Part shown: in pieces, positions 17,397 to 26,700 of the stretch
Numbering within the stretch: the first letter of the stretch is position 1
Layout of the letters: each line of letters begins with the position of its first letter
DNA from: UBA1672 sp050633645
Lineage (GTDB): Bacteria > Pseudomonadota > Alphaproteobacteria > Micavibrionales > Micavibrionaceae
DNA: 64,000 nt
Direction: 5' to 3'
Assembly: GCA_050633645.1 (NCBI GenBank)
Contig: JBOEGX010000002.1
Location: 372,001 to 436,000, forward strand
Notes under the pieces: generated by a model
The model's input: only the letters and a program-made list of their open reading frames with translations
What the model was told of the DNA's origin: nothing
The model's database searches: none
Program-made: the position numbers and the translations under genes

Positions 17397-18179
17397 TTAC
17401 TTATACAAATCAAACGGATGTGGATATTTCTCTTCTTCTGGCATGTTCTCTTCATTATATGCATTCTCATACCATGGTGCGACATAATCCCACAAAACAA
17501 ATTCGCTATCATGTCGCTCTTTAAAAATGCATTTTATATAAGCAATCTCACCCACCATAACCCACTGCAAGATCCCACGATCATCCCTGGGTTTCTCATA
17601 ATCTGCACTTGCAACCTGAACTTTCATAACCAGATCAACACCAAACCAATCATTCTCCATAGGCACTTTTGAGCGCATCGTATCCAGCTTTTCTCCCGAA
17701 ACTGGCAAATCTGAAAATACCGCCAATCGATTAACAATCAACGAAATAACTTCATTTTTCACATAACGAAAATCAAAACTCGGCGTATAATTCTCCTTGC
17801 TTTGAAAAAACGAAAATTGAATACGCGCTTCTGCATCGTCATCATTTGTAACCAGCTTTGCAATAACAGGCGCGGTAATTTCAAGAAAATCTTTATCCTT
17901 ATCAAAAGCAGCATATCCACGCCCAAGCCTTAACTGTTCTTCAAGAAAAAAATCATCCCGTAATCGCTTCGGCGTGCCAAGATAGGCATCCCCAAGCTTT
18001 ATCCATCGATCATAATCTGGCGCAATATTAGCCGCGCGAAAAAACGCGATAATTACTTTTTCCTCTTCGCTTATCTTCGTTTCAAAATAATCGATTGCGA
18101 AAACAGCAGGAGCTTGAAATACTACCAAGGCCAAAGACAAACAAAACAACAACTTAATTTTTTTTAAAAGAATAACCAT
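17397..18179 (-). CDS. hypothetical exported protein
   Basis: A 260-aa protein with a clear signal peptide (KKIKLLFCLSLALVVFQAPAVFA), so it is periplasmic or outer-membrane associated. The mature part is soluble-looking, with FFRAANIAPDYDRWIKLGDAYLG near its start and YVAPWYENAYNEENMPEEE near its end. The upstream 39 codons of the open frame look like translated promoter region and were excluded. It is divergent from the Smr gene. I do not recognise the family. Confidence 0.65.
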   Translation of the reverse strand: MVILLKKIKLLFCLSLALVVFQAPAVFAIDYFETKISEEEKVIIAFFRAANIAPDYDRWIKLGDAYLGTPKRLRDDFFLEEQLRLGRGYAAFDKDKDFLEITAPVIAKLVTNDDDAEARIQFSFFQSKENYTPSFDFRYVKNEVISLIVNRLAVFSDLPVSGEKLDTMRSKVPMENDWFGVDLVMKVQVASADYEKPRDDRGILQWVMVGEIAYIKCIFKERHDSEFVLWDYVAPWYENAYNEENMPEEEKYPHPFDLYK

Positions 18180-18217
18180 CAATATATATTTATAATAGTT
18201 GAAGACAGGCCAGCATT

Positions 18218-18787
18218 GTGATGGATAATAAAGATAAAAGCCAGAGTAAATTAGATAAAGATAAGAAAGACCAAGACCTTTGGGAATATGCAACAAAAGA
18301 TGTCACTCCCATCAAAAAAAATAAAACAGCAAAAAAGCACGCACAAGAAAATTTCAAAAAACCAAGAACCACCATACCCAAAAATCATTCAGAAGAAAAA
18401 ACGACGCCATCTAAAAATCTTACAAAACCACAAGACCATCAAACAGATCGAAGAACCGCACAGAAACTTAAACGCGGCCAAATTCGGATTGACGCAACCC
18501 TCGACCTCCACGGCATGTCAAAATCCCTCGCATATATTTCCTTGCGATCATTTATAATTGCATCCGTCAATCAAGGCTACAAATGCGTACTCATCATAAC
18601 TGGCAAAGGAAAATCACGTACAAACACCCCACTCACTGAACAAAAGCCAGGCATTCTAAAAACGCTCACCCCTGAATGGCTCACCGAACCAGACCTACAA
18701 TCGTATATCTTAAAAACACAAATCGCCAAACCAAAACACGGCGGTGATGGCGCAATATACGTTCTCCTAAGAAAAAAACTGCATTAA
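18218..18787 (+). CDS. Smr domain protein
   Basis: Smr domains bind or cleave nucleic acids. The first 85 residues are Lys-rich and disordered-looking (KNKTAKKHAQENFKKPR). The C-terminal Smr domain has the three expected motifs: ATLDLHGMSKSLAYISL, LIITGKGKSR and KHGGDGAIYVLLRKK. Length (189 aa) fits the stand-alone alphaproteobacterial form. A short AT-rich terminator follows. Confidence 0.92.
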   Translation: MMDNKDKSQSKLDKDKKDQDLWEYATKDVTPIKKNKTAKKHAQENFKKPRTTIPKNHSEEKTTPSKNLTKPQDHQTDRRTAQKLKRGQIRIDATLDLHGMSKSLAYISLRSFIIASVNQGYKCVLIITGKGKSRTNTPLTEQKPGILKTLTPEWLTEPDLQSYILKTQIAKPKHGGDGAIYVLLRKKLH

Positions 18788-18813
18788 TCCCGACAAATAC
18801 AGACAAATTATTG

Positions 18814-18840
18814 CAATAAATAGCTTTTATTGTTTTTTTT
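18814..18840 (+). terminator. Rho-independent terminator after Smr gene
   Basis: A 7-bp stem caataaa / tttattg (18814-18820 and 18826-18832) is followed by eight T residues. It is AT-rich and so modest in strength. Confidence 0.65.
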
Positions 18841-18942
18841 CTAAAAATATATTATATATTAAATATCTGTTTACACATTTTCTCGTGTTTCCCCTGCGTA
18901 TTTTTTAAATTTATCTCACTTTCAGAAAGAAAGGTCGTCGCC

Positions 18943-21126
18943 GTGAATCTCGCAAACGTCAAGCTATCAAAGAAACTTCCCATACTCATTACTGGGGTCG
19001 CCATTCTGGCCATCTTCATCACCAGCTTCCTAAGCATAAGGACTGCGGCAATCGGACAACACGACGCCATTAAGCATGAATTAATAACTGTCCAAGAATC
19101 CCGCGCTTTTGCACTGGATCTATATCTTGGATCAATCAAAGAAGACCTCGACGTTCTTGCCCGCAACGAATATGTTCGCGGCGCTTTATATGACTTCATG
19201 GTTGGTTGGAATGAAATGTCAAAGGAAGGCAATGCAGAAAAAACACTGCAAAACCTATACATTGATGAAAATCCAAATGAGTTAGGCAGCAAACACCTCC
19301 TTGATTACGCAGAAGACGGGTCATTATATTCTCAAGTCCATGCACGTTATCACCCATGGTTCCGTCACTTCCTCGTAACACGCGATTATTATGATATTTT
19401 CCTTTTCGCGCCAAATGGTGACCTTGTTTACACCGTTTTCAAAGAGCTCGACTACGCGACGAACCTAAGAAACGGTAAATACAAAGACACCGATCTCGGT
19501 AATGCATTCAGAGCAGGAATGAACGCAAAAGAAGGTGAGCAAATATTCTTCGATTTCAAACCATACTCACCAAGTCACGGCGCACCTGCCGCCTTTATCT
19601 CCCAACCTATTATGGGCGATAACGGCAAAGTTGCGGGTGTTCTTGTTTATCAGGCTCCAATCGACCGCATCAACGCAATCATGACCAATGAATCTGGCCT
19701 AGGCAAAACTGGCGAGGCTTATATCGTTGGTTCTGACTACCTCGTTCGAAATGCTTCGCGCCCTGGATTCGCCGCTGAAGATGAGGACATCATCCTAACG
19801 AAAAAAATGGATGGCGAAACGGTTGACGCTGCTCTTAACGCTGCTCACGGCGAAAATGGCAAAAGTGTACACGGCGCAAAAACCATAACACGCGGTGACA
19901 AAGAAGTCGTATCCGCTTTTGGCGCTTACGATTTCTCTGGAACACGCTGGGCAATCATGGTTGAAATGGATGAGGCTGAAATTTGGGCACCTATCTATGA
20001 CATGATACAAACAAGCGTTCTTACGGTTCTTGTGATCCTCATCGGTATTGTTGCTGTATCAATTTTCATTGCGCGCTCTATTTCTCGCCCAGTTTCTCAG
20101 ATGACAGATGTCATTAAGCAACTCGCAGAAGATAATCTTGATATCGATATCCCCTTCACGGATCAAAAAGATGAGCTTGGTGAAATGGCAACAGCAACCC
20201 AAGTACTAAAAGAGAATAGTATACAAGCCAAATCACTCCGTGATGAGCAAGAAGAACAAAAACTTCGCACAGAAGAAGAGCGTAAAAAAATGCTCAATGA
20301 ACTGGCGGAAAAATTCGACTCACAAGTCGGAGGTGCGATTGCAGAATTGGCAAGTGCGGCCGAACAACTTCAGGGCGCAGCCAACCAAATGGAACAGACG
20401 TCAAACCAAACACAAAGCTCAAGTGCGTCCGTTGCTGCCGCTGCCGAAGAAACCAGCGTCAACGTATCAACCGTTTCCTCGGCCACCGAAGAAATGGCTG
20501 CAAGTGCGAAAGAAATCGCAACGCAGGTTACAGACGTTGCGGCAAAAGCCAACCAAGCAAGCGATAGTGCAAACAGCACAAGCCAAAAAGTTGACGACCT
20601 CAACAAACTTGTTGGCAATATCGGCGAAGTTGTTACGTCTATCAAAGACATTGCCGAGCAAACCAATCTTCTCGCTCTAAACGCCACGATTGAGGCAGCC
20701 AGAGCAGGAGAAGCAGGGAAAGGCTTTGCCGTTGTTGCGGACGAAGTTAAAAAGCTTGCAAGTGAGACATCATCCAAAACCGAAGAAATCGAGGCACGCA
20801 TCATCGAGATTCAAAGTGCAACGCAATCTTCCGTAGAGGCTATGCAGCTCATCATCCAAAACATTAGTGAGATTGACCAATCTTCAAGTGGCGCGGCAGG
20901 TGCGGCGGAAGAGCAAAACTCCGTTATTGCTGAGATCACACGCAGTATATCCGAAGTATCCGAAGCCTCAAAACAGGTGGCTAGCGTAATCGGAACGGTC
21001 CAAAGTGCCGCCAATGAGACAAGTGAATCATCACAAAACCTCAAGGCCTCCGCTGGCAACATCTCAAACCTATCTGGAACATTACAAGGTGCCGTTTCTG
21101 ACTTCCTACAACAAATCAGAGGCTAA
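18943..21126 (+). CDS. methyl-accepting chemotaxis protein with periplasmic sensor
   Basis: A 727-aa transmembrane chemoreceptor. TM1 (LPILITGVAILAIFITSFLS) is followed by a long periplasmic region of about 310 residues that looks like a double-Cache ligand-binding domain (HPWFRHFLVTRDYYDIFLF; GKVAGVLVYQAPIDRINAIM). TM2 (SVLTVLVILIGIVAVSIFIA), HAMP, and the MCP signalling domain with IAEQTNLLALNATIEAARAG come next. No CheR-docking pentapeptide is at the C-terminus. It starts with GTG, supported by GAAAGG upstream. Ligand unknown. Confidence 0.95.
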   Translation: MNLANVKLSKKLPILITGVAILAIFITSFLSIRTAAIGQHDAIKHELITVQESRAFALDLYLGSIKEDLDVLARNEYVRGALYDFMVGWNEMSKEGNAEKTLQNLYIDENPNELGSKHLLDYAEDGSLYSQVHARYHPWFRHFLVTRDYYDIFLFAPNGDLVYTVFKELDYATNLRNGKYKDTDLGNAFRAGMNAKEGEQIFFDFKPYSPSHGAPAAFISQPIMGDNGKVAGVLVYQAPIDRINAIMTNESGLGKTGEAYIVGSDYLVRNASRPGFAAEDEDIILTKKMDGETVDAALNAAHGENGKSVHGAKTITRGDKEVVSAFGAYDFSGTRWAIMVEMDEAEIWAPIYDMIQTSVLTVLVILIGIVAVSIFIARSISRPVSQMTDVIKQLAEDNLDIDIPFTDQKDELGEMATATQVLKENSIQAKSLRDEQEEQKLRTEEERKKMLNELAEKFDSQVGGAIAELASAAEQLQGAANQMEQTSNQTQSSSASVAAAAEETSVNVSTVSSATEEMAASAKEIATQVTDVAAKANQASDSANSTSQKVDDLNKLVGNIGEVVTSIKDIAEQTNLLALNATIEAARAGEAGKGFAVVADEVKKLASETSSKTEEIEARIIEIQSATQSSVEAMQLIIQNISEIDQSSSGAAGAAEEQNSVIAEITRSISEVSEASKQVASVIGTVQSAANETSESSQNLKASAGNISNLSGTLQGAVSDFLQQIRG

Positions 21127-21148
21127 ACCACAATATATAAATCAACAA

Positions 21149-21178
21149 AAAGCGGCTCTCAATGGGCCGCTTTTTTTA
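21149..21178. terminator. shared terminator between convergent genes
   Basis: Stem agcggc / gccgct (21151-21156 and 21167-21172) with flanking A and T runs on both sides. It can stop transcription from the chemoreceptor gene and from the convergent peptidase gene, whose 3' end overlaps the T run. Confidence 0.8.
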
Positions 21179-22180
21179 TTTCACTTCAACTGAGAACTCT
21201 TTCTCACGCCGAATATCTCCCTTACGCCGAATAACAACAAGCCCTTTATATACCCCCGCCTTAAGCTGTACGTGCCCAATCTTCCGACCCGCAAAATAAT
21301 ATTGCCGTGCCCGCGTTTCTGGTACCACCTCTTTACGCTCGGTAAAAACGTTACCATCCGGGTCAGTAATCCGCATTACAACCTCATCCCCCTGCTCAAC
21401 ATTATAAAACCCACTCCAAAATACCAATGCGGCGCTGCGCAACGGCAATGCAATCGGATTCTCATCATCTCCGCGCTGAACTGCCTTAAAATCTGGAACT
21501 TGAGCGCGAAAACCACCATCAAAAATCACCACTTCTTCATAAGACACTGGCAAACCATCCAACCACATATTCCCCTTCATTTGCCCGCACCCCTTGGTGT
21601 TAAGCGCGCCTGTAAACGGGTCAACAACCCCGCCCTCCCACAACACACCAAAATGCACATGCGGAAATTCAGCCTTACCCGACATTCCGACCTGCGCAAT
21701 TTTCTGCCCCGCCCGAACCTTTTGCTTGGGCTTCACAACGATGGAATCCTTCTTCAAATGGCAATAAATCGTTTGCAACCCATTCCCATGATCAATCAAA
21801 ACCCCATTCCCACAATCACGATTTTTTGCGGTAATCTCGGTGAACTCCTCCTCGGTTTTTAACTTATCACTCTCACCATCACGCGCCCGTAAAATCGTTC
21901 CCGCCGCACCCGCCAAAACATCAACGCCTGCGCGCATCTGCGTAACCGATCCAAGCGCAAAATCAGTCCCCTTATGGGCATCATATGTCTTACGCTTACA
22001 TTGAAAATCACTGGCAACTCCATCTACGGGATCAACATCAACATAATTCACTGGCCAACAATCCACCCCATAGGTACAGCTAAGCGGATAAAGAAATTTC
22101 ACCTCCTGCGCGCATACGTCAACCGCCCCTAAAGAGCCGCTTAACAAAATCATCGCCGCAATCACATGTTTATTTGACAT
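21176..22180 (-). CDS. M23 family metallopeptidase, exported
   Basis: A 334-aa secreted peptidase of the M23/lysostaphin fold, likely cutting peptidoglycan cross-bridges. After the signal peptide (MSNKHVIAAMILLSGSLGAVDVCAQ), the zinc and active-site motifs are intact: AHKGTDFA, NGLQTIYCHL and PHVHFGVLWEG. A C-terminal beta-rich extension of about 120 residues (RITDPDGNVFTERKEVVPE) may be a binding domain. The start at 22180 has AGAGG just upstream. It is divergent from the 22.2 kb cluster. Confidence 0.92.
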   Translation of the reverse strand: MSNKHVIAAMILLSGSLGAVDVCAQEVKFLYPLSCTYGVDCWPVNYVDVDPVDGVASDFQCKRKTYDAHKGTDFALGSVTQMRAGVDVLAGAAGTILRARDGESDKLKTEEEFTEITAKNRDCGNGVLIDHGNGLQTIYCHLKKDSIVVKPKQKVRAGQKIAQVGMSGKAEFPHVHFGVLWEGGVVDPFTGALNTKGCGQMKGNMWLDGLPVSYEEVVIFDGGFRAQVPDFKAVQRGDDENPIALPLRSAALVFWSGFYNVEQGDEVVMRITDPDGNVFTERKEVVPETRARQYYFAGRKIGHVQLKAGVYKGLVVIRRKGDIRREKEFSVEVK

Positions 22181-22228
22181 AGAACCTCTTTTTATCATAT
22201 TATTTCACAAATAATATTAGGGGTGAAC

Positions 22229-22798
22229 ATGGCATTAAGACAAGCCAGACAAGTAAAAAATTTAACCGAGGCAATCAATAAAGATTTACCCATCGTTTTG
22301 TTATCACCAAATAATGGTCAATCATCCCTATCATTTACCTTTGATAAAAGCTCGGAAAATGCAAAGATGACGACATTATCGCAATGGGTAAAGCCCCCAC
22401 GCCAAAATGGAAAAGTCTACGGCCATATAGAAACAAAAGATTGGGATGACTTCGAAAGCAAACTAAATACCATCATAAAAAATAACAAAACATCAAAACT
22501 GAAAATTGAATTTGATGGATATATAACAAATTTTAACAACACAGTTTTAAACCAAGAAAACAAGCCATCTCTTATAAAATCCCTCAAAGACGATGAGGGC
22601 GGTACTGCACTTTACTCGGATTCTCAAACAAAAATCTCATTCCTCAAATTGGAATTTGATAAACACAGAAACTTAAGCGTTTCATTACCCTACATCACAG
22701 CGCAAGAAGGCAACCTGAAGCAAATATATCTACACTCACCTGATAACCACACAACATCAGATTATCATGATCAATTCGACCATATAAACCTCGCATGA
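22229..22798 (+). CDS. hypothetical protein, first gene of a three-gene cluster
   Basis: Unrecognised 189-aa soluble protein. It contains LSPNNGQSSLSFTFDKSSEN and a beta-rich middle (SKLKIEFDGYITNFNNTVLN). The start has AGGGGTG just upstream. Its stop overlaps the ATG of the next gene (ATGA), so the two are translationally coupled and their products likely act together. Base composition is more A-rich than in the adjacent core genes, in line with other unknown genes here. Confidence 0.65.
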   Translation: MALRQARQVKNLTEAINKDLPIVLLSPNNGQSSLSFTFDKSSENAKMTTLSQWVKPPRQNGKVYGHIETKDWDDFESKLNTIIKNNKTSKLKIEFDGYITNFNNTVLNQENKPSLIKSLKDDEGGTALYSDSQTKISFLKLEFDKHRNLSVSLPYITAQEGNLKQIYLHSPDNHTTSDYHDQFDHINLA

Positions 22799-23610
22799 TC
22801 GACGAAAACGAAATCATAGAAGAGACCATATCCAAAGGCACAAACCACGCCCTCATTTTACATGGAACGTATGATACTGGCTGGACAGAAATGAACCTCA
22901 AAAATCATTTCGAAGAAATGTCACGCGGCAACCGCCCCGAAGAACTACATGACATGGATTTCAACGTTCTCAAACTTGAATCCACCGATCACCTTAAACA
23001 AATAATCCGCAAAATTCGTGCGGCCTCGCCAAACAATATAAGCGGGCTTAATCAAACATACATCAATTTCAATGGAAACACACAAAGCTTTCACGAACAC
23101 TTTGTCGGACTAAACCACCGAAAACTTGGGAATATACTTGACCGTTTTGCAATAGAACAACCTTTTATCACCCATATCCCAGACCGAGATTTCGTCGAAA
23201 ACCTAAAGGGACGAAAAGGCGCAAAACAACGATCTATCCGCGCCGCAACCGACGCCTTCACCATGGCTTGGAAACCATCACAAGAAACAAAAAAAGGTGA
23301 AAAAAAAGGAGATCAACTTTTATTCAGCTCTGGCATACCATATGGACGCGGCCTAAAAACCGAAGGCGATCTTGCATATTGCATTACCCTCGATGTAAAA
23401 GACCCCTCATTAAGAAAAGAGCTTGAAAACCCTGGCCTCGTGACCATCACCCCCTATATCAGATGGGAAACCGCCTATAACAACATGACGAACGCCCTCA
23501 AATATGGTGAAACAGATCAATATCTAATGATTCAGGGGAAAATCACAAGCCAAGACCAAATTTCACGAAAAATTATTGATTTCGTGGACGAAAATCCATA
23601 TGAGCTATAA
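22795..23610 (+). CDS. hypothetical protein, second gene of cluster
   Basis: A 271-aa soluble protein with no recognised domain. Notable stretches are NHALILHGTYDTGWTEM, HEHFVGLNHRKLGNILDRFA, a Lys/Gly-rich linker, and SSGIPYGRGLKTEGDLAYCI. It overlaps the preceding gene by 4 bp. No membrane segment or signal peptide. Function unknown. Confidence 0.65.
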   Translation: MIDENEIIEETISKGTNHALILHGTYDTGWTEMNLKNHFEEMSRGNRPEELHDMDFNVLKLESTDHLKQIIRKIRAASPNNISGLNQTYINFNGNTQSFHEHFVGLNHRKLGNILDRFAIEQPFITHIPDRDFVENLKGRKGAKQRSIRAATDAFTMAWKPSQETKKGEKKGDQLLFSSGIPYGRGLKTEGDLAYCITLDVKDPSLRKELENPGLVTITPYIRWETAYNNMTNALKYGETDQYLMIQGKITSQDQISRKIIDFVDENPYEL

Positions 23611-23695
23611 ACAGCCCCAAAACCCACAAAAATAAAATTGCATTACCCATAATGAATTGCTAAACCAACATAGAAAACACACAAAAGGCATTCCC

Positions 23696-24526
23696 ATGAG
23701 CTACTCAAGCACCTCATTCATCACAAGACTAAAAGAGGGGTATGAAAAGGCAAAAAAGCCAATCGCCTTTATTTTAATGTTCATGGTTGCCCTAATAGAA
23801 ACAATCCCAGACGAGATACTACCGCAATCATCTCAAACAAAAATCACCGCCACCGCGGCATTCTTACTCGGAATTATACTGCTTCACATCACATTTGAAA
23901 TTTATGAAAAACTACAAAAAAGCACACTCAATGTTGTAACCGCAAAAGAAGCCTTCCGAAAAATAGAAAAACTTATAGAGTCTCAAAACGAGGTAAAAAT
24001 CCAAGCCATCGCAGTATCAGGCCGCCACGGGTGGTTCTCCCTATTAAATGACCTGTTAAACGAACACAGTCAATCATCCGTACTTGGGAAAAAGAAATTT
24101 AAGATAGAGGTTGCATTCTTAAACCCTGAAGGTGAAACGGTAAAAAGCAAAACCTTACAAAAATTTCACATCGGTGAAAGCATCATTGAACAGGTAAAAC
24201 AAAAAATTAAAAATGTCATGCCAGATAGAAACAATGGAAATATAGACATCTACTACTATGATCATTTGCCCAATATCGTTGGCTTTTTAATTAATGACAA
24301 TTATCTCTATATGTCTATGTGCTATTGGGAAGGTAACGGAAAACGTGATACAGAAATGCGCGCAGGTGGCGCCGAATACTTTATCTATGACAAAAACGAT
24401 GTTTTCGGTGGATCAGAATACGTGAAGAAATTCTCAAGCTGGATGAACTACGTAAAGCTTCACGGCGAAAAACAAGACTTTGTCAAAGAAGCCGAAACTA
24501 AAAAAATCACAAAACCAGGCGCATAA
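23696..24526 (+). CDS. two-TM membrane protein with cytoplasmic sensor-like domain
   Basis: A 276-aa protein. Two N-terminal membrane helices (IAFILMFMVALIETI and ATAAFLLGIILLHITFEIY) form a hairpin. A cytoplasmic domain of about 190 residues follows: EVKIQAIAVSGRHGWFSLL, FKIEVAFLNPEG, YYDHLPNIVGFLINDNYLYM and an acidic/aromatic end. The latter half resembles catalytically degenerate phospholipase-D-like sensor domains; this is a weak impression. Start at 23696 is set by AAAGG; an upstream in-frame ATG lacks support. It converges with hslU. Confidence 0.6.
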   Translation: MSYSSTSFITRLKEGYEKAKKPIAFILMFMVALIETIPDEILPQSSQTKITATAAFLLGIILLHITFEIYEKLQKSTLNVVTAKEAFRKIEKLIESQNEVKIQAIAVSGRHGWFSLLNDLLNEHSQSSVLGKKKFKIEVAFLNPEGETVKSKTLQKFHIGESIIEQVKQKIKNVMPDRNNGNIDIYYYDHLPNIVGFLINDNYLYMSMCYWEGNGKRDTEMRAGGAEYFIYDKNDVFGGSEYVKKFSSWMNYVKLHGEKQDFVKEAETKKITKPGA

Positions 24527-24530
24527 CAGC

Positions 24531-25853
24531 CTATAAAATAAATTTGCTCAAATCCGTGGACTTCACAAGCTCCTCAACATTCTCGCGCACATAATCTGCG
24601 GTGATAATAATCTCTTCACCGCTGCGATCACTTGCCGTAAAACTAATTTCCTCTAATAACTTTTCCATCACCGTATGAAGTCGGCGTGCGCCAATATTCT
24701 CAATACTCTCATTCACCTCAAACGAAAGCCGCGCAATCTCGTCAATCGCCTCATCGTCAAACGAAAGACGTACACCCTCTGTACCTATCAAGGCTTCATA
24801 TTGCAGGATCAAGCTCGCCTCGGTTTCCTTCAAAATCCGTTTAAAATCGTCAACCGTAAGGGCTCTTAACTCCACACGAATAGGCAAGCGCCCCTGCAAT
24901 TCCGCCAATAAATCTGATGGCTTGGCATAATGGAATGCACCACTGGCAATAAACAACATATGATCCGTCTTCACCACTCCATGCTTCGTAGTCACAGTCG
25001 TACCCTCAATCAAAGGCAATAAATCACGCTGTACGCCTTCACGTGAAACATCACCGCCCCGCGCATCCTGACGCGCACAGATCTTATCCACCTCATCTAT
25101 GAAAACAATCCCGCTCTGCTGCACCATTTCAAGTGCATCCGCGATAATTTTATCGTCATCCAATAATTTATCCGATTCCTCGGCGATCAAGATCTCATAG
25201 CTATTCTCAACCGTGAAACGCTTTTTCTTCTTTCGCTCACCAAAAGACTTGCCAAGCATATCACCAATATTCACCATACCCATCGATGATCCGGGCATGC
25301 CGGGAATATCCATCATCCCGCCCATCGGGTTAGAATTATCCAACACGTCAATTTCAATCTCACGGTCATTCAATTCACCATCGCGCAATTTCTTGCGGAA
25401 ATTCTCACGCGTGCCTTCACCCGCCGTTTCCCCAACCAATGCATCCAAAACGCGCTCCTCCGCGTACACCTCGGCCTGCGCCTTTACAGTTTTACGCATA
25501 TTTTCCTGCGTCATACGTACGGCAACTTCCGTCAAATCTCGAATAATGGACTCCACATCCTTCCCGACATATCCAACCTCTGTAAACTTCGTCGCCTCCA
25601 CTTTCACAAACGGCGCATTGGCAAGCTTCGCCAATCTGCGTGCGATTTCTGTCTTACCAACCCCTGTCGGCCCAATCATAAGAATATTTTTCGGATAAAC
25701 CTCTTCCTGTAATTCAGGGTCAAGCTTGCTGCGGCGCCAACGATTCCGCAATGCAATCGCCACCGCCCGCTTGGCATCCGCCTGTCCTATAATGTGACGA
25801 TCAAGCTCGCTTACCGTTTCACGCGGAGAAAAAGAAACAACAACATCACTCAT
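24531..25853 (-). CDS. hslU: ATP-dependent protease ATPase subunit HslU
   Basis: HslU unfolds substrates and feeds them to the HslV protease. It is 440 aa, AAA+: Walker A GPTGVGKTE, Walker B IVFIDEVDKI, an I-domain with low similarity, and a C-terminal VKSTDLSKFIL tail that inserts into HslV. The ATG at 25853 is chosen because AAGGTG precedes it; a GTG four codons earlier overlaps that site. hslV is usually adjacent, but here it lies about 2.2 kb upstream, separated by three plus-strand genes. Confidence 0.97.
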   Translation of the reverse strand: MSDVVVSFSPRETVSELDRHIIGQADAKRAVAIALRNRWRRSKLDPELQEEVYPKNILMIGPTGVGKTEIARRLAKLANAPFVKVEATKFTEVGYVGKDVESIIRDLTEVAVRMTQENMRKTVKAQAEVYAEERVLDALVGETAGEGTRENFRKKLRDGELNDREIEIDVLDNSNPMGGMMDIPGMPGSSMGMVNIGDMLGKSFGERKKKKRFTVENSYEILIAEESDKLLDDDKIIADALEMVQQSGIVFIDEVDKICARQDARGGDVSREGVQRDLLPLIEGTTVTTKHGVVKTDHMLFIASGAFHYAKPSDLLAELQGRLPIRVELRALTVDDFKRILKETEASLILQYEALIGTEGVRLSFDDEAIDEIARLSFEVNESIENIGARRLHTVMEKLLEEISFTASDRSGEEIIITADYVRENVEELVKSTDLSKFIL

Positions 25854-25964
25854 AATAAATATCACCTTATAATTCTGAAATTAGACTTCTACCGCCCATT
25901 TATGCTAAAACATGACCCTAAATGCAATAGGCCACCTATGCAAGAATGAGAAAAGTGAAAACAA

Positions 25965-26624
25965 ATGACCAACAACCCAAAATCACGTTATATCACTGCT
26001 GATCAATTCAACAATGCTGTGCGCCCGCATATCATGATAAACCCTGCCACAATTAATAATTTTACCACCGCACCCGAAGGCCATGATATCCCTGAGATAA
26101 CAAAAATAAAAACAGGTGAAATTTCTTTTAACGATAAATCATCTGATACATCCATCCCCTTTACTTTCAAATCACCAGGGATCTATGTTACCCGTGAAAC
26201 AGAAGACGGGAAAAAATTTATCGGCACAGATCGTTTTCAACTTCTTCCACCAAACAAAAAGAACGAAGCAAACAATCTTGAAATTCTTTATTATCACAAA
26301 GGCAAAGACACTTACGAAAACCTATTAGAAGGCGATTTTTTCACCTTCGCCAAACCTGCCAATAACCAACCCTTAAACGCTGACTTTATGATCCTGCTTG
26401 AAACCCACCTCCTCAAACAAAATAAAAACGGGCAACATGCCCTCATCAACCCCGAAACAAGCGATGACAACCGACAAGGTTTCATAAATGGCACGAGCTA
26501 CGAAGGGCATAACCAAAACATCATCCCCATTGATGTTGAATATGTCACATATAATGAACTATTCTCGCAACCGCCAAAAACAAACAATGAATCGGATCCT
26601 AATACTAATACTTATACTTTATAG
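25965..26624 (+). CDS. hypothetical protein, 219 aa
   Basis: Unrecognised soluble protein. It begins MTNNPKSRYITADQFNNAVR and contains PFTFKSPGIYVTRETEDG and DRFQLLPPNKKNEANN, ending in an Asn-rich tail. No signal peptide. It lies between hslU and hslV on the opposite strand, with a TerC-type gene 76 bp downstream. Confidence 0.6.
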   Translation: MTNNPKSRYITADQFNNAVRPHIMINPATINNFTTAPEGHDIPEITKIKTGEISFNDKSSDTSIPFTFKSPGIYVTRETEDGKKFIGTDRFQLLPPNKKNEANNLEILYYHKGKDTYENLLEGDFFTFAKPANNQPLNADFMILLETHLLKQNKNGQHALINPETSDDNRQGFINGTSYEGHNQNIIPIDVEYVTYNELFSQPPKTNNESDPNTNTYTL

Positions 26625-26700
26625 TTCGGTTTTACTGGCCTTAAAACACCAACCATGATACAAATCCAACTGATTACACCACAAAACATCGGAAAATATA

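Noticed and set aside
25036..25049. A parS-like ccttcacgtgaaac in hslU
   Set aside because: Two of the 14 core bases differ from the palindrome; it fits ordinary hslU coding sequence, so it is not called a parS site.
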